Assembly (NCBI RefSeq): GCF_027925445.1 | Contig: NZ_AP027149.1 | Span: 186,001-250,000 of the forward strand | Direction: 5' to 3' | Source: Methylocystis bryophila | GTDB lineage: Bacteria > Pseudomonadota > Alphaproteobacteria > Rhizobiales > Beijerinckiaceae | DNA: 64,000 nt | Shown here: positions 23,868 through 33,436 of the stretch, one piece after another | Layout: the number at the start of each line of letters is the position of its first letter | How positions within the stretch are numbered: the stretch's first letter is position 1 | Translations under genes and position numbers: made by a program | The notes under the pieces: generated by a model | Databases searched by the model: none | Seen by the model: the letters and a program-made list of their open reading frames with translations, nothing else | What the model was told of the DNA's origin: nothing

Positions 23868-24263
23868 TTAGTCTTCGAAGTCCAGGACTCGCTCTTTTCC
23901 CTTGGTCAGCGCCTTACGCAGCCACGGTGGCGGCACGCCCCGCAGAACCTCCTCGAGTTTGGCGAGAAGGTCATCGATGTTCTCAGGTTGATTCACCTTC
24001 ATCGGGTGAATGTTGTTGGCGACGACCCGCGCTGCGCCCGAGCCGCCAATCGCCGCCACGTAGAGAATGGCGCAGTCCTTGATCGCGTCGATCTTCGGCG
24101 CGAGCTTGTCCTCATTGCCGTCTTCCTTGAGATCGCCGTCGAATTCGATCGCCTCGAGGAAGGAATGCCCCTCCGGCCCGATCTCGTAGATGGCGATATT
24201 CTTCGCCCAACCAAAATGCGCGTCGACGCGCTTGAGGTCCTGAGTGGCGAATGCGACTTTCAT
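23868..24263 (-). CDS. nifX: NifX
   Basis: 131 aa from the ATG at 24263. The NifX/NafY-type fold starts MKVAFATQDLKRVDAHFGWA and continues IGGSGAARVVANNIHPMKV. It binds NifB-co and the VK-cluster and passes them to NifEN. It lies 19 bases after nifN. Confidence 0.94.
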   Translation of the reverse strand: MKVAFATQDLKRVDAHFGWAKNIAIYEIGPEGHSFLEAIEFDGDLKEDGNEDKLAPKIDAIKDCAILYVAAIGGSGAARVVANNIHPMKVNQPENIDDLLAKLEEVLRGVPPPWLRKALTKGKERVLDFED

Positions 24264-24282
24264 AACGCCTCCGATCCTTTTG

Positions 24283-25656
24283 TCAGTGTGTAGGCGCGTG
24301 CGCGGCGCCGACACCGCCGCGCCAGCTTTCCGGCGTCGGCTGATGATTCTCTTCGTGGTCGGCCATCACCAGGTTGCTGACCTCGAAAATCAGGTCGCGC
24401 GCGCCCCGATAGCCTACAGTGAGCTGATGTCCGCCACCCAGTCGGTCGAACTTGGGTATGCCAATTCTGAAGAAGGGAATCTTCAGCCTCTCCGCGCCTT
24501 GTCGGCCATGCGAATGCGTGAAGAGCAGGTCGCAACCGCGCTCGCGCGAGAGCGTCTCCAAATCCTCCAGATCCCCGATGAGCACTTCTTCGGTCGCGAC
24601 GCGCTCGAGCACAGGAGATTGCGTCGTCGTGACCGCAGCGAGAATTTGCGCGCCCATCTCCGTCATGAAGGATCCGACGTCGTAAAGAAGATCGGGCTCT
24701 GCGCCAATCGCGAGCTTGCGGCCGCCAATGTGGAAGTGACCGTCGAGCATGGCGTCGACAAGTTGACCGCGCTGCCGCCGATATTTCATGGGCGCCGGTC
24801 GGCCGCTGATCGCGGTGAGGAAGCTAATCAGATCGTCATTCGGCTCCAGCCCGCAGAGCCGTTCGAAGAGCCGAAACGGCACGCCGGTCTTTGCCGTCAT
24901 GGCCTCTGCGGCCTGTCGCATTTGCGCGCCGACGGCGATCGTCCAGCCGGCGTTTCCCATCGTGGCGATCTCTTCGATCCCTACGCCGCCGATGGTGGTC
25001 GGGGTGAAGTCGTCGGGGATATGTCCATCGAGCGAGCCGCCGATATCCGGCAGGAAGGTCGGTTCGAGCCCAAAATCTTCGATGATCGTGCGCAGTTCGT
25101 CGAGGTCGCCCGGCGTGAGATGACAGCCCGGAAGGACATTGACTTTCGACAGGTCGCGCCGACTCGCACTCTTTGGCGCGTCGACGAGAACCTCGACCAT
25201 GCGAGCGACCGTCTTGCCCCACCCGTCCTGGAAAGCGTCCTTGAAGTCCGGTGTGGAAACATAGACGATCGGCAGTTTGGCGACTTCGGCGTGCTTCTCT
25301 CGGATGAGCTTGATGTAGCCGTCGACGTCGTCGCCTTTGGTTTCGGTCACGCCCGTCGAGCAGATCCCGATAATCTCCGGCTTCGCGCGCTTATTGATAT
25401 TTAGGATCGCCTGCTCGACATTCTCATAGCCGCCGAGCACGGTCGCAACCTCGCTCATAGCGGTCGTCTGCATCGGGATGCTCTCCTTGAAATGGCGCGT
25501 GAAGAGCACCAGTCCGAAAGATGTGCAGCCTTGCGAGCCATGCAGCAGCGGCATGGCGCCGCGCAGCCCCATGAAGGCGAGGGTCCCGCCAATAGGCTGG
25601 CTCATTTTAAGCGGATTGACGGAACAAGCCTTTTTGCTGAGCCTCACGGTCGCCAT
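24283..25656 (-). CDS. nifN: NifN, FeMo-cofactor scaffold subunit
   Basis: 457 aa, paralogue of NifK. The start MATVRLSKKACSVNPLKMSQ includes the cluster-ligand cysteine, and LLHGSQGCTSFGLVLFTRHF holds another. NifEN is the platform on which NifB-co becomes FeMo-co. It begins 5 bases after nifE. Length normal. Confidence 0.95.
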   Translation of the reverse strand: MATVRLSKKACSVNPLKMSQPIGGTLAFMGLRGAMPLLHGSQGCTSFGLVLFTRHFKESIPMQTTAMSEVATVLGGYENVEQAILNINKRAKPEIIGICSTGVTETKGDDVDGYIKLIREKHAEVAKLPIVYVSTPDFKDAFQDGWGKTVARMVEVLVDAPKSASRRDLSKVNVLPGCHLTPGDLDELRTIIEDFGLEPTFLPDIGGSLDGHIPDDFTPTTIGGVGIEEIATMGNAGWTIAVGAQMRQAAEAMTAKTGVPFRLFERLCGLEPNDDLISFLTAISGRPAPMKYRRQRGQLVDAMLDGHFHIGGRKLAIGAEPDLLYDVGSFMTEMGAQILAAVTTTQSPVLERVATEEVLIGDLEDLETLSRERGCDLLFTHSHGRQGAERLKIPFFRIGIPKFDRLGGGHQLTVGYRGARDLIFEVSNLVMADHEENHQPTPESWRGGVGAAHAPTH

Positions 25657-25661
25657 GCTGC

Positions 25662-27332
25662 TTACTCCGCTGCGATCGCATGCGAGGCGGGAAGCACCTC
25701 CGCAAGAATTTCTTCAATGCGGATCGAGCAGGCCCCGCAGCCTCCAGAGGCGTTGGTCAATTCTCGCACGGCCTCGACGGTTGTCGCGCCGTTGAGCTGA
25801 ATCGCGTCTTCGATCACGCCAAGGGCCACGCTCTTGCAGTCGCAGATTTTCTTGGCGCGCCGAACCTCCTCGGCCTTGACCGGGTCCGCCGCGAGCGCCG
25901 CGGCTTCCGCCGCTGCAGCGGCAAGCGCACGCGCCTGCCAATTATCCGCCGGGTTTTCCCAAGGCGCGGGCTTGCGGACCTGGCCCCAGATCGGATTGTA
26001 AAGCGCCTTGTCGATCTCCTCGACAAGCTTCACCATGCCCACATAGCCCATATAGGCGTGATGCCGTTCCTGGTTGATGTCGAGCCAGGGCATGGAGGCC
26101 TTCAGCGCAATGAATTGCGAGCGGCCGCCCGAAAGCATGATGTCTGCGCGCGCATCCTTGAGCATCTTGTACATTTCGCGCGGCGTCATGTCGTCGATCA
26201 TATGAGCGTCCTGGCCCATCAGCTCCTTGATACGCTCTTTGTCTTCCTTCGTGGACTTCTTCACAGAAGTGCCGACCAGCTCAAGACCAGCCTCCTGAAG
26301 CGCGGCGACGACCGACCAGGACTTCACGCCGCCGGTGATGAGCAGAACCTTCTTGCCTTCGAAGCGCGGCTTGAAGCGCGCGATCGCAGCCCAGGCCTTG
26401 GCTTCCTCGCGAGCGATAACGGCTTCAGTGCGCTCCATCAGATCCGCCGGCGCGCCGCGCTCGATGAGCATGCGCGCGATTTCGCGCAAGGAGTCGCTTG
26501 TATCCTCGATGCCGTAGAAGGACCCTTCGAAGAAAGGAATGCCGTATCGCTCCTCCATCTTGCGGGCGACGTTGATCATCGCCTTGGAGCACACCATCAT
26601 CGCCGCCTTGGCGCGATGCGAATATGCGACCTCGCGGTATTTGCCGTCACCGGAGATGCAGGAGAGAATCCGGATGCCGATCTCGTCGAGAAGCGGCTTC
26701 ACCTGCCAGAGCTCGCCGGAGAGATTATATTCCCCGATGATGTTGAGATCGTAAGGAGTGGTGTAGTCGGGCTCCTCCGTGCCAATCACATGTTGGAGCA
26801 GCGCCTCTCCCGCGAGCTTGTTGCCGAGATTCTTCGGGCCCACGAAGCCGGGTGAGTTGATCGGAATGACGGGCTTGCCAAATTTTTCGCGCGCGGCCTT
26901 GCACACGGCGTCGATGTCGTCGCCGATCATCGCGGGCACGCAGGTCTGATAAACGAAGACCGCCGGCGGATCGTATTTCTCGATGATCTCTCTTATGGAT
27001 TTGAAGAGCCGCTTCTCTCCGCCGAACACGACGTCGGTCTCATTAATGTCCGTCGTGAAGCCGGTGCGCCACAGATTGGAGCCGGAAGAGGCGGCGCCGC
27101 GATTGTCCCACGAGTTCCCCTCGCATGCGATGGGGCCATGAACGAGATGGGCGACGTCTGTCAGCGGTTGCAGAGCGATCTTGGCTCCGTCGAAGGCGCA
27201 TCCGCCAGCCGCGCCGCCGGGCTGCAATTGCTTGGTGCAGCCCTTCTTGCGCTCTGCCTCGGATTTGTTTGCATTTTTGCCGCAACCGGGCTCGTTGAAA
27301 ACGTCCTGTATTGTGGCCGAGACCGAAGCCAT
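25662..27332 (-). CDS. nifE: NifE with C-terminal BFD-like domain
   Basis: 556 aa from the ATG at 27332. The NifE core includes GGCAFDGAKIALQPLTDVAH, HGPIACEGNSWDNRG and YQTCVPAMIGDDIDAVC. After an Ala-rich linker (AAAAAEAAALAADPV), residues about 500-550 carry KICDCKSVALGVIEDAI and GGCGACSIRIEEIL, a BFD-like [2Fe-2S] domain (C-X-C ... C-X2-C). Standard NifE is about 450-480 aa; this extended form is known from some rhizobia and may help deliver electrons or Fe-S clusters. Confidence 0.95.
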   Translation of the reverse strand: MASVSATIQDVFNEPGCGKNANKSEAERKKGCTKQLQPGGAAGGCAFDGAKIALQPLTDVAHLVHGPIACEGNSWDNRGAASSGSNLWRTGFTTDINETDVVFGGEKRLFKSIREIIEKYDPPAVFVYQTCVPAMIGDDIDAVCKAAREKFGKPVIPINSPGFVGPKNLGNKLAGEALLQHVIGTEEPDYTTPYDLNIIGEYNLSGELWQVKPLLDEIGIRILSCISGDGKYREVAYSHRAKAAMMVCSKAMINVARKMEERYGIPFFEGSFYGIEDTSDSLREIARMLIERGAPADLMERTEAVIAREEAKAWAAIARFKPRFEGKKVLLITGGVKSWSVVAALQEAGLELVGTSVKKSTKEDKERIKELMGQDAHMIDDMTPREMYKMLKDARADIMLSGGRSQFIALKASMPWLDINQERHHAYMGYVGMVKLVEEIDKALYNPIWGQVRKPAPWENPADNWQARALAAAAAEAAALAADPVKAEEVRRAKKICDCKSVALGVIEDAIQLNGATTVEAVRELTNASGGCGACSIRIEEILAEVLPASHAIAAE

Positions 27333-27417
27333 GCGCCTCTCCTCTCTGGGATCGTCGTCCAACTGGCGAAGCAAGACCCGGACCGCTTCCGCCGAGGCGG
27401 AAGCGGTCCCTTTTTTA

Positions 27418-28977
27418 TCAGCGAATGATATCGAAGCTATAGTCGCTCTTCGCCGGAACGTTGGTGTTGGCGTCGATCGATTCGAAGATGCGATCGAGGA
27501 CCCAAACCAGCGTGTTCATCCCGCCCTGATAGCCCCACACCGGATAGCGGTGGTGATGATGGCGATCGAAGATCGGGAAGCCGATGCGGATGAGCGGCGT
27601 GCCCGTATCGCGCTCAAGATACTTGCCGTAGGTGTTGCCGATAAGGAAGTCGACCGGCTCCGTGAACAGCAGCGAGCGCATGTGCCACAGATCCTTGCCG
27701 GCATACACTTGGCAGTCCTTGCCGAAGGGCGAGCTGTCGAAAAGCGCCTGCACCTTTTGCGCCCACGCCTTGTTGCCATTCGTGGCAAGCACATGCGTCG
27801 GTTCGGCGCCGAGCTCGAGCAGGAAGCCCGCCAGGCCCAAGCAGAGGTCCGGATCGCCATAGATCGCGAACTTCTTGCCATGGATATGGGCGCTCGAGTC
27901 GGCCATGGCGTCGACCAGGCGTCCACGCTCCTTCTCGAGCTCGGCCGGGATCGGCTTGCCAGTCATCCGCGAGACCTCGAGCAGGAACTTGTCGGTCGCG
28001 GCCACGCCGATCGGATGATTGAAGGCGGCGACTTCCTGCCCATGCGCCTGGATCAAGGGCAGCGTCTTCTCGGTGCAATATTCCTGCATCGAGATCGTTC
28101 CCTTGGCGTTGAGCGCGGCGGCCGTCTCTTCGAGGGTTGTGCCGCCCGAATACATGCGGAACTCACCGTCGGTTGGCGTGTCGAGGACCTCGCTGTTGTC
28201 GGCAAGGATCGTCGCCTCTACGCCCATCAGGCTGAAGATGCGCTTGATCTCGCGAGTGTTGCCGACTGTGTAGCCGTCGAAACCGCCGATGAAGTTGATC
28301 TTCTCGTTCGGCTTGCGCTCCAGCTTATCCACGGTGCCGGCTTTGCCGTCCCAGAAGTGCTCGAGAACGCCCTTCAGGGCATTGTCGTAGCCGGTCACAT
28401 GGCTGCCGACGAAAGCCGGGGTGTGCGCGAAGGGAACGTCGTATTCTCCGGGAACCGAGCCCTTTTCTTTCGACGTCTTGATGAAGGCGTTGAGGTCGTC
28501 GCCGATGACTTCGGCCATGCAGGTCGTGGAGACCGCGATCATCTTGGGCTTGTACATATTGTAGGTGTTGGCGAGCCCGTCGATCATGTTGTTGAGGCCG
28601 CCGAACACCGCGGCGTCTTCCGTCATCGAGGAGGAGACGCAGGAGGTCGGCTCCTTGAAGTGACGCGACAGATGGCTGCGATAATAGGCGACGCAGCCTT
28701 GCGATCCATGCACGAAGGGAATCGTCTCTTCGAAGCCGATCGCGGCAAAAACAGCGCCGAGCGGCTGGCAGGCCTTGGCCGGATTGACCACGAGCGCCTC
28801 GCGGGCGAAGTTCTTCTCTTTATATTCCGGCGTCTTCGCCCATTCGCGGATGCGCTCGACCTCAGCGGGGTCGCGCGGATTCTCGAACATCTTCTTCTTG
28901 TTCGCCAGCATCTGCTGGTATTCCGGCCCCCTGAAGAGGTCGAAGTGGTCGAGCACGTTTTCGGCATTCTGGGGCAT
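27418..28977 (-). CDS. nifK: Nitrogenase MoFe protein beta chain
   Basis: 519 aa from the ATG at 28977 (MPQNAENVLDHFDLFRGPEY). P-cluster cysteines are in VNPAKACQPLGAVFAAIGFE, HGSQGCVAYYRSHLSRHF and VSTTCMAEVIGDDL. It forms the alpha2-beta2 tetramer with NifD. It starts 71 bases after nifD in the nifHDKENX operon. Confidence 0.97.
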   Translation of the reverse strand: MPQNAENVLDHFDLFRGPEYQQMLANKKKMFENPRDPAEVERIREWAKTPEYKEKNFAREALVVNPAKACQPLGAVFAAIGFEETIPFVHGSQGCVAYYRSHLSRHFKEPTSCVSSSMTEDAAVFGGLNNMIDGLANTYNMYKPKMIAVSTTCMAEVIGDDLNAFIKTSKEKGSVPGEYDVPFAHTPAFVGSHVTGYDNALKGVLEHFWDGKAGTVDKLERKPNEKINFIGGFDGYTVGNTREIKRIFSLMGVEATILADNSEVLDTPTDGEFRMYSGGTTLEETAAALNAKGTISMQEYCTEKTLPLIQAHGQEVAAFNHPIGVAATDKFLLEVSRMTGKPIPAELEKERGRLVDAMADSSAHIHGKKFAIYGDPDLCLGLAGFLLELGAEPTHVLATNGNKAWAQKVQALFDSSPFGKDCQVYAGKDLWHMRSLLFTEPVDFLIGNTYGKYLERDTGTPLIRIGFPIFDRHHHHRYPVWGYQGGMNTLVWVLDRIFESIDANTNVPAKSDYSFDIIR

Positions 28978-29048
28978 TGTCGAAACCTTTATTTTCCGTG
29001 TTGAGAGGGGGCCCGGCGCCACATGTTTCAGGGCGCCGGGCGATGTCG

Positions 29049-30551
29049 TTATTCCGCGGCCTGCAGGAGCGGCGCAGGCTCGGACTTCCAAGGCGCCTTG
29101 GTCATTTTCCAAACCGGGGAGTTGATCGCCATGTCCATGTCACGCGCGAAGATCGCGAAGCCGTCATAGCCATGATACGGGCCCGAGTAGTCCCAGCTGT
29201 GCATCTGACGGAAGGGCACGCCCATCTTCTGGAAGACGTACTTCTCCTTGATGCCCGAGCCGACCAGATCGGGCTGGATCTTCTCGACGAACTTCTCGAA
29301 CTCATAGCCCGTGACGTCGTCGTAGATGATCGTGCCGTCCTTGACGTAATGCTGAGCGGTGCGCTGATAGTCGTCGTTGTGGCCGAACTCGTAGCCGGTG
29401 CCGACGACCTCCATGCCGAGGTCCTCATAAGCGCCGATCACGTGACGCGGACGCAGACCGCCGACATAAAGCATGACCGTCTTGCCCTCGAGACGCGGGC
29501 GATATTTGGCGATGACCGCGTCCATCAACGGCTGATACTTGGCGATGACGCGCTCGGCGCCTTCCTTGATCTTGTCGTCGAAGAAGCTCGCGATCTTGCG
29601 CAGCGATTCCGCGATCTTGCTCGGCCCGAAGAAGTTGTACTCGCACCACGGAATACCGTACTTCTCTTCCATGTGGCGGGAGATGTAATTCATCGAGCGG
29701 TAGCAGTGCAGAACGTTGAGCTTCGCCTTCGGCGTCGCCTCGAGCTCGGCGAGCGAGCCGTCGCCCGACCACTGAGCGATCACGCGCAGGCCCATTTCCT
29801 CGAGCAGAATGCGCGAGGACCAAGCGTCGCCGCCGATGTTGTAGTCGCCGATGATGGCGACGTCATAGGGCGTGGGCTCGAAGCGCGGCGCCGCATTCGG
29901 ATCCATCTTGTCGAAGACCCAGTCGCGGATCGCGTCATTGGCGATATGGTGGCCAAGCGACTGCGAGACGCCGCGGAAACCTTCGCAGCGCACCGGCACG
30001 ATCGTCTTGCCGTCATATTCTTTCGACTTCGCCTTCGAGACGGCTTCGATGTCGTCGCCGATGAGGCCGATCGGGCACTCGGACTGCACCGTGATGCCGT
30101 TGTTCAGCGGGAACAGCTCCTGGATCTCGTCCATGATCTTGGCGAGCTTTTTGTCGCCGCCGAAGACGATGTCCTTCTCCTGGAAGTCCGAAGTGAACTG
30201 CATCGTGACGAAGGTGTCGATGCCCGTCGTGCCGATGTAGTAGTTGCGGCGCGCCGCCCAGGAATATTGGCCGCAGCCGACGGGGCCGTGGCTGATGTGG
30301 ATCATGTCCTTGATCGGGCCCCACACGACGCCCTTCGAGCCGGCGTAAGCGCAGCCGCGGATCGTCATGACGCCGGGAATCGACTTGATGTTGGACTTGA
30401 CGCCACAATCCTGCTTGCCGGCCTCATGCACGTTCAGGTGCTTGGCGCGACGCTTGGCGGTCTTTTCCGGGTAGACTTTCAGCACTTCTTCGATGAGCGC
30501 CTTATTGCGGGCTTTGATCTCCGCGACGCTCTGGCTGGGCGCGAGACTCAT
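29049..30551 (-). CDS. nifD: Nitrogenase MoFe protein alpha chain
   Basis: 500 aa from the ATG at 30551. P-cluster ligands are in GCAYAGSKGVVWGPIKDMIH, HGPVGCGQYSWAARRNYYIG and SECPIGLIGDDIEAV. The FeMo-co ligand Cys is in LNVLHCYRSMNYI near residue 275, and the FeMo-co His is in QMHSWDYSGPYHGYDG near 442. It starts 67 bases after nifH copy 2. Confidence 0.97.
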   Translation of the reverse strand: MSLAPSQSVAEIKARNKALIEEVLKVYPEKTAKRRAKHLNVHEAGKQDCGVKSNIKSIPGVMTIRGCAYAGSKGVVWGPIKDMIHISHGPVGCGQYSWAARRNYYIGTTGIDTFVTMQFTSDFQEKDIVFGGDKKLAKIMDEIQELFPLNNGITVQSECPIGLIGDDIEAVSKAKSKEYDGKTIVPVRCEGFRGVSQSLGHHIANDAIRDWVFDKMDPNAAPRFEPTPYDVAIIGDYNIGGDAWSSRILLEEMGLRVIAQWSGDGSLAELEATPKAKLNVLHCYRSMNYISRHMEEKYGIPWCEYNFFGPSKIAESLRKIASFFDDKIKEGAERVIAKYQPLMDAVIAKYRPRLEGKTVMLYVGGLRPRHVIGAYEDLGMEVVGTGYEFGHNDDYQRTAQHYVKDGTIIYDDVTGYEFEKFVEKIQPDLVGSGIKEKYVFQKMGVPFRQMHSWDYSGPYHGYDGFAIFARDMDMAINSPVWKMTKAPWKSEPAPLLQAAE

Positions 30552-30618
30552 TATTATCTCCTTGGATTCTGGAGGGAAGAAACCGTCGAGCGGCACGAGC
30601 CGCTCGACGTCGGAAGCC

Positions 30619-31503
30619 TTACGCGATGGCGGAGAGTTCCGAGGCGGTCTTGCCGATCTGGCTCTCGTCGACGGCCTTCATGATGCCATGCTCCATGAGC
30701 ATGTCTTCGAGCTCGTCCATGGTGATCGGGGTCGGGATGATGCCCTTGCCCTGGTTCGCATGCACCTTGTTCGCGAGATTGCGATAGTGACCCGCCTGCA
30801 CCGAGTCCGGCGCATATTCGATCACCGTCATGCGGCGCAGCTCGGCGTGCTGAACGATATTGTCGCGCGGCACGAAGTAGATCAGCGTCGTGCCGAGCTT
30901 CTTCGCAAGAGCCTCAGCAAGCTCAAGCTCCTTGTCCGTCTGACGCTCGTTGCAGACCAGCCCGCCCAGGCGCACGCCGCCGGAGTTGGCGTATTTCAGA
31001 ATGCCCTTGGAGATGTTGTTGGCCGCATACATGGCCATCATCTCGCCGGACATGACGATGTAAATCTCCTGCGCCTTGTTCTCGCGGATCGGCATCGCGA
31101 AGCCGCCGCAGACAACGTCGCCGAGCACGTCGTAGGACACATAGTCGATGTCCTCGTAAGCGCCGTTCTCCTCGAGGAAGTTGATCGAGGTGATGACGCC
31201 GCGGCCGGCGCAGCCGACGCCCGGCTCCGGACCGCCCGACTCGACGCAGCGGATGTCGAGATAGCCGACCTTCATCACTTCTTCGATCTCAAGGTCCTCG
31301 ACGCTGCCCGCCGAAGCCGCGAGGCTCAGGATGGTGTCCTGCGCCTTGGCGTGAAGGATCAGGCGCGTCGAATCCGCCTTCGGATCGCAGCCGACGATCA
31401 GGATGCGGTGACCCAGCTCCGCAAGCGCCGCCAATGTGTTCTGGGACGTCGTCGACTTGCCGATGCCCCCTTTGCCGTAAAACGCGATCTGCCGTAGTGA
31501 CAT
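30619..31503 (-). CDS. nifH: Nitrogenase iron protein, copy 2
   Basis: 294 aa, identical in protein to copy 1 at 639-1523. This copy heads the nifHDKENX operon. The nucleotide identity starts at the stop codon and ends about 14 bases before the start codon, covering just the gene and its ribosome site. The flanks on both sides are unrelated between the copies. It has the same P-loop and cluster cysteines as copy 1. Its own sigma-54 promoter lies about 140 bases upstream. Confidence 0.97.
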   Translation of the reverse strand: MSLRQIAFYGKGGIGKSTTSQNTLAALAELGHRILIVGCDPKADSTRLILHAKAQDTILSLAASAGSVEDLEIEEVMKVGYLDIRCVESGGPEPGVGCAGRGVITSINFLEENGAYEDIDYVSYDVLGDVVCGGFAMPIRENKAQEIYIVMSGEMMAMYAANNISKGILKYANSGGVRLGGLVCNERQTDKELELAEALAKKLGTTLIYFVPRDNIVQHAELRRMTVIEYAPDSVQAGHYRNLANKVHANQGKGIIPTPITMDELEDMLMEHGIMKAVDESQIGKTASELSAIA

Positions 31504-31640
31504 ATTCGTCTCCTGTGCTGCGCTGCCGTAGGCCTTCCCGGTCGTGGGGCGCGGCCTCAATTCTGCGCTCGACCGGGAATTTTCCCTCCCTCGCGCGACA
31601 GCGCTGCTTGGGGCTCCGATCGTTTTGCAGGAAGATCAAC

Positions 31641-31655
31641 GCAAGCCCTATGCCA
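31641..31655 (-). promoter_or_regulatory. Sigma-54 promoter of nifHDKENX
   Basis: On the minus strand TGGCATAGGGCTTGC has GG-N10-GC spacing. It is about 140 bases upstream of nifH copy 2. A degenerate NifA site (TGT-N10-ACG) lies at 31722-31737. Confidence 0.82.
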
Positions 31656-31789
31656 GCCTGGGTTGGAATTATTCAAACGTAGAATCAATAACATACTGAT
31701 TCGACCCCTTGGGCATTGCGATGTTTGAAAATTGACGTGGTTGGCGACATTGTTGCGCGGGCGGCTCGACGGGCGTCACGCCCGGGCGG

Positions 31790-32542
31790 TCAAGCCCTCG
31801 GTTCGCGCTTTGTCCGCTGGCGTGCGGTTTCAGCGACGATTGGGTCCACATCGTCGATCATGGCCTCGACCTCATCGACGGACATCCGAGACGCCACAAG
31901 GTGACGAACCCGCCAATCCGCGTCATCTCGGAGCGACAGCAATTGTTCGCTCGTCATGCGTTCGGCCGCCTCCAGCCTGACATCCGGGCAGTCGTCGAGG
32001 GCTACGCGGCCGAGCCATTGCGGATCGATGCGTTGCGCGACGATGCGCCGGACCTCGATCTCGGCGTCCTCGATCATGAGGATCAGGAGGGCGGGGTCGA
32101 TCTTGCGGGCGACGACGATGCGGACGTAATAATCTTGGTCCTTCATCATCGGCATAAGATCCGCTCCATCGAGGAGCGTCGCGACACGGATCCGCACTTC
32201 GCGGTGAGGATCGTCGCGAAGCATAAGGCGATAGCGGTGCGGCAAGCGGCGCACGGCTTCCCAGCGCACGGTCTCGTCGGGATCGGACAGCAATGCCGGG
32301 AGCAAGAAGGCGTTTGCGGATTTCGCGGCGATGGCGCGCACTTCGAAATGAGGATGTGCGATATGCCCGTCGGCGAGCTCGGGATTCCAGTCAAAGAACC
32401 GATCGATGCGGCGGGCGTAACGGTCTTGAACACAGGCCTTGCGCAATTCGCAACGATTCGCGGCGAGGAGCTCCTTGTGGGGACAAGCGCTGCAGTCGAC
32501 CTCTTCGTTACGCCAATCTCGGGCTTCCTCGATCTCACGCAT
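31790..32542 (-). CDS. 4Fe-4S leucine-rich-repeat-variant (LRV) protein
   Basis: 250 aa from the ATG at 32542, overlapping the TPR gene by 8 bases. The N-terminus has CSACPHKELLAANRCELRKAC, four cysteines for a [4Fe-4S] cluster. The rest is eight or more LRV helical repeats (HPHFEVRAIAAKSANAFLLP, DPHREVRIRVATLLDGADLM). It matches the Azotobacter vinelandii LRV protein from a nif region. Function unknown; probably redox-sensing or assembly scaffold. Confidence 0.88.
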   Translation of the reverse strand: MREIEEARDWRNEEVDCSACPHKELLAANRCELRKACVQDRYARRIDRFFDWNPELADGHIAHPHFEVRAIAAKSANAFLLPALLSDPDETVRWEAVRRLPHRYRLMLRDDPHREVRIRVATLLDGADLMPMMKDQDYYVRIVVARKIDPALLILMIEDAEIEVRRIVAQRIDPQWLGRVALDDCPDVRLEAAERMTSEQLLSLRDDADWRVRHLVASRMSVDEVEAMIDDVDPIVAETARQRTKREPRA

Positions 32543-33068
32543 CTTCGTCGATCCCAATTCGGTCAAGGATGCCAAGGAGCACTTTTGCTCCGATCTTGTC
32601 CGAAGGGTCGAGCTCGAGAAGTTTCATGACCGCGGCGCGACTTTCGTCGATCTCGCCGAGCCGCATTTGCAGATAGGCGTAACCCTTCAGCGTGAACAAG
32701 AAGAAGCGAGGGAGAATTTCTTCATAGTCGTCGAAGACGGCGTCACCGCGCGCGACTTTGCGCCAGTCTCGCGGCAATGCGTTCTCGCGAGCGGCTTTCC
32801 CGAGGCAGATATTGGCGATCTCGAGCGCTTCGCGTATGCGGCCCTTATAGAAATAAAAGCGGTAAAGACCGATCAGCACGGCCGCGTGGTCCGGCGCCCA
32901 TTGCCGGGCTTGCATCAGATAGCGCTCGGCGGTCTCCGAGTCCGCATAGGATTGGCTTGCGAGTTCAAGATACTCTTCCGCCTCTGGAGGCAGGCCTTCA
33001 CCAAGCAGCGCCCCGGCGAGAAATTCCTTCTCGCCGGGCCCGCCGTCCAATTCGCCGAATTCGTTCAT
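32535..33068 (-). CDS. TPR-like protein of nifB copy 2 operon
   Basis: 177 aa from the ATG at 33068; an upstream ATG at 33095, inside the previous gene, would add 9 residues. Helical repeats of TPR type (AERYLMQARQWAPDHAAVLI, FTLKGYAYLQMRLGEIDESR). It is a paralogue of the 159-aa protein at 38261-38740. It likely binds other nif proteins. It lies between a HesB-type and the LRV gene. Confidence 0.78.
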   Translation of the reverse strand: MNEFGELDGGPGEKEFLAGALLGEGLPPEAEEYLELASQSYADSETAERYLMQARQWAPDHAAVLIGLYRFYFYKGRIREALEIANICLGKAARENALPRDWRKVARGDAVFDDYEEILPRFFLFTLKGYAYLQMRLGEIDESRAAVMKLLELDPSDKIGAKVLLGILDRIGIDEDA

Positions 33069-33084
33069 TGAGACGACCTTGGTC

Positions 33085-33426
33085 CTAATGAACATGCGCT
33101 CCGAGCGTCACGGGGGCGCTGCTCTTGCACGAGCCCGTGTTCTTGGGGTCGTGGAAAACCAGTCCGCCGCTGGACGCAGAGTCGGCGAAGTCCATCGTGA
33201 CGCCATCCAGCAGCAAGCGGCTTTCGGCGGGGAGAAAGAACTTCAGCCCCTCAACGATGAACTCCTGATCCCCCTGGCGGGGCTCCAACTCCACGTCGTA
33301 TTCCGCGCTCAAGCCCGAGCAACCGCCCGGAGAGACCCGCAGCCGAAATCCGCCATTGGGATTGACGCTGAATTGAATCATGCGCCGAACGAATTTCTGC
33401 GCAGCGGGAGTGATTGCGAATTTCAT
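33085..33426 (-). CDS. HesB/IscA-like protein lacking the CxC pair
   Basis: 113 aa. The A-type carrier fold is clear: MKFAITPAAQKFVRRMIQFS, then LRVSPGGCSGLSAEYDVELE. The C-terminus is NTGSCKSSAPVTLGAHVH, which has one cysteine instead of the C-G/S-C pair seen in the other IscA here. Metal binding may therefore differ. It follows the ferredoxin gene by 10 bases in the nifB copy 2 operon. Confidence 0.85.
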   Translation of the reverse strand: MKFAITPAAQKFVRRMIQFSVNPNGGFRLRVSPGGCSGLSAEYDVELEPRQGDQEFIVEGLKFFLPAESRLLLDGVTMDFADSASSGGLVFHDPKNTGSCKSSAPVTLGAHVH

Positions 33427-33436
33427 GTAGGCCTCT

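Noticed and set aside
27181..30683. Long plus-strand frames opposite nifK and nifD
   Set aside because: Shadows of strongly biased real genes; no ribosome sites or conserved motifs.
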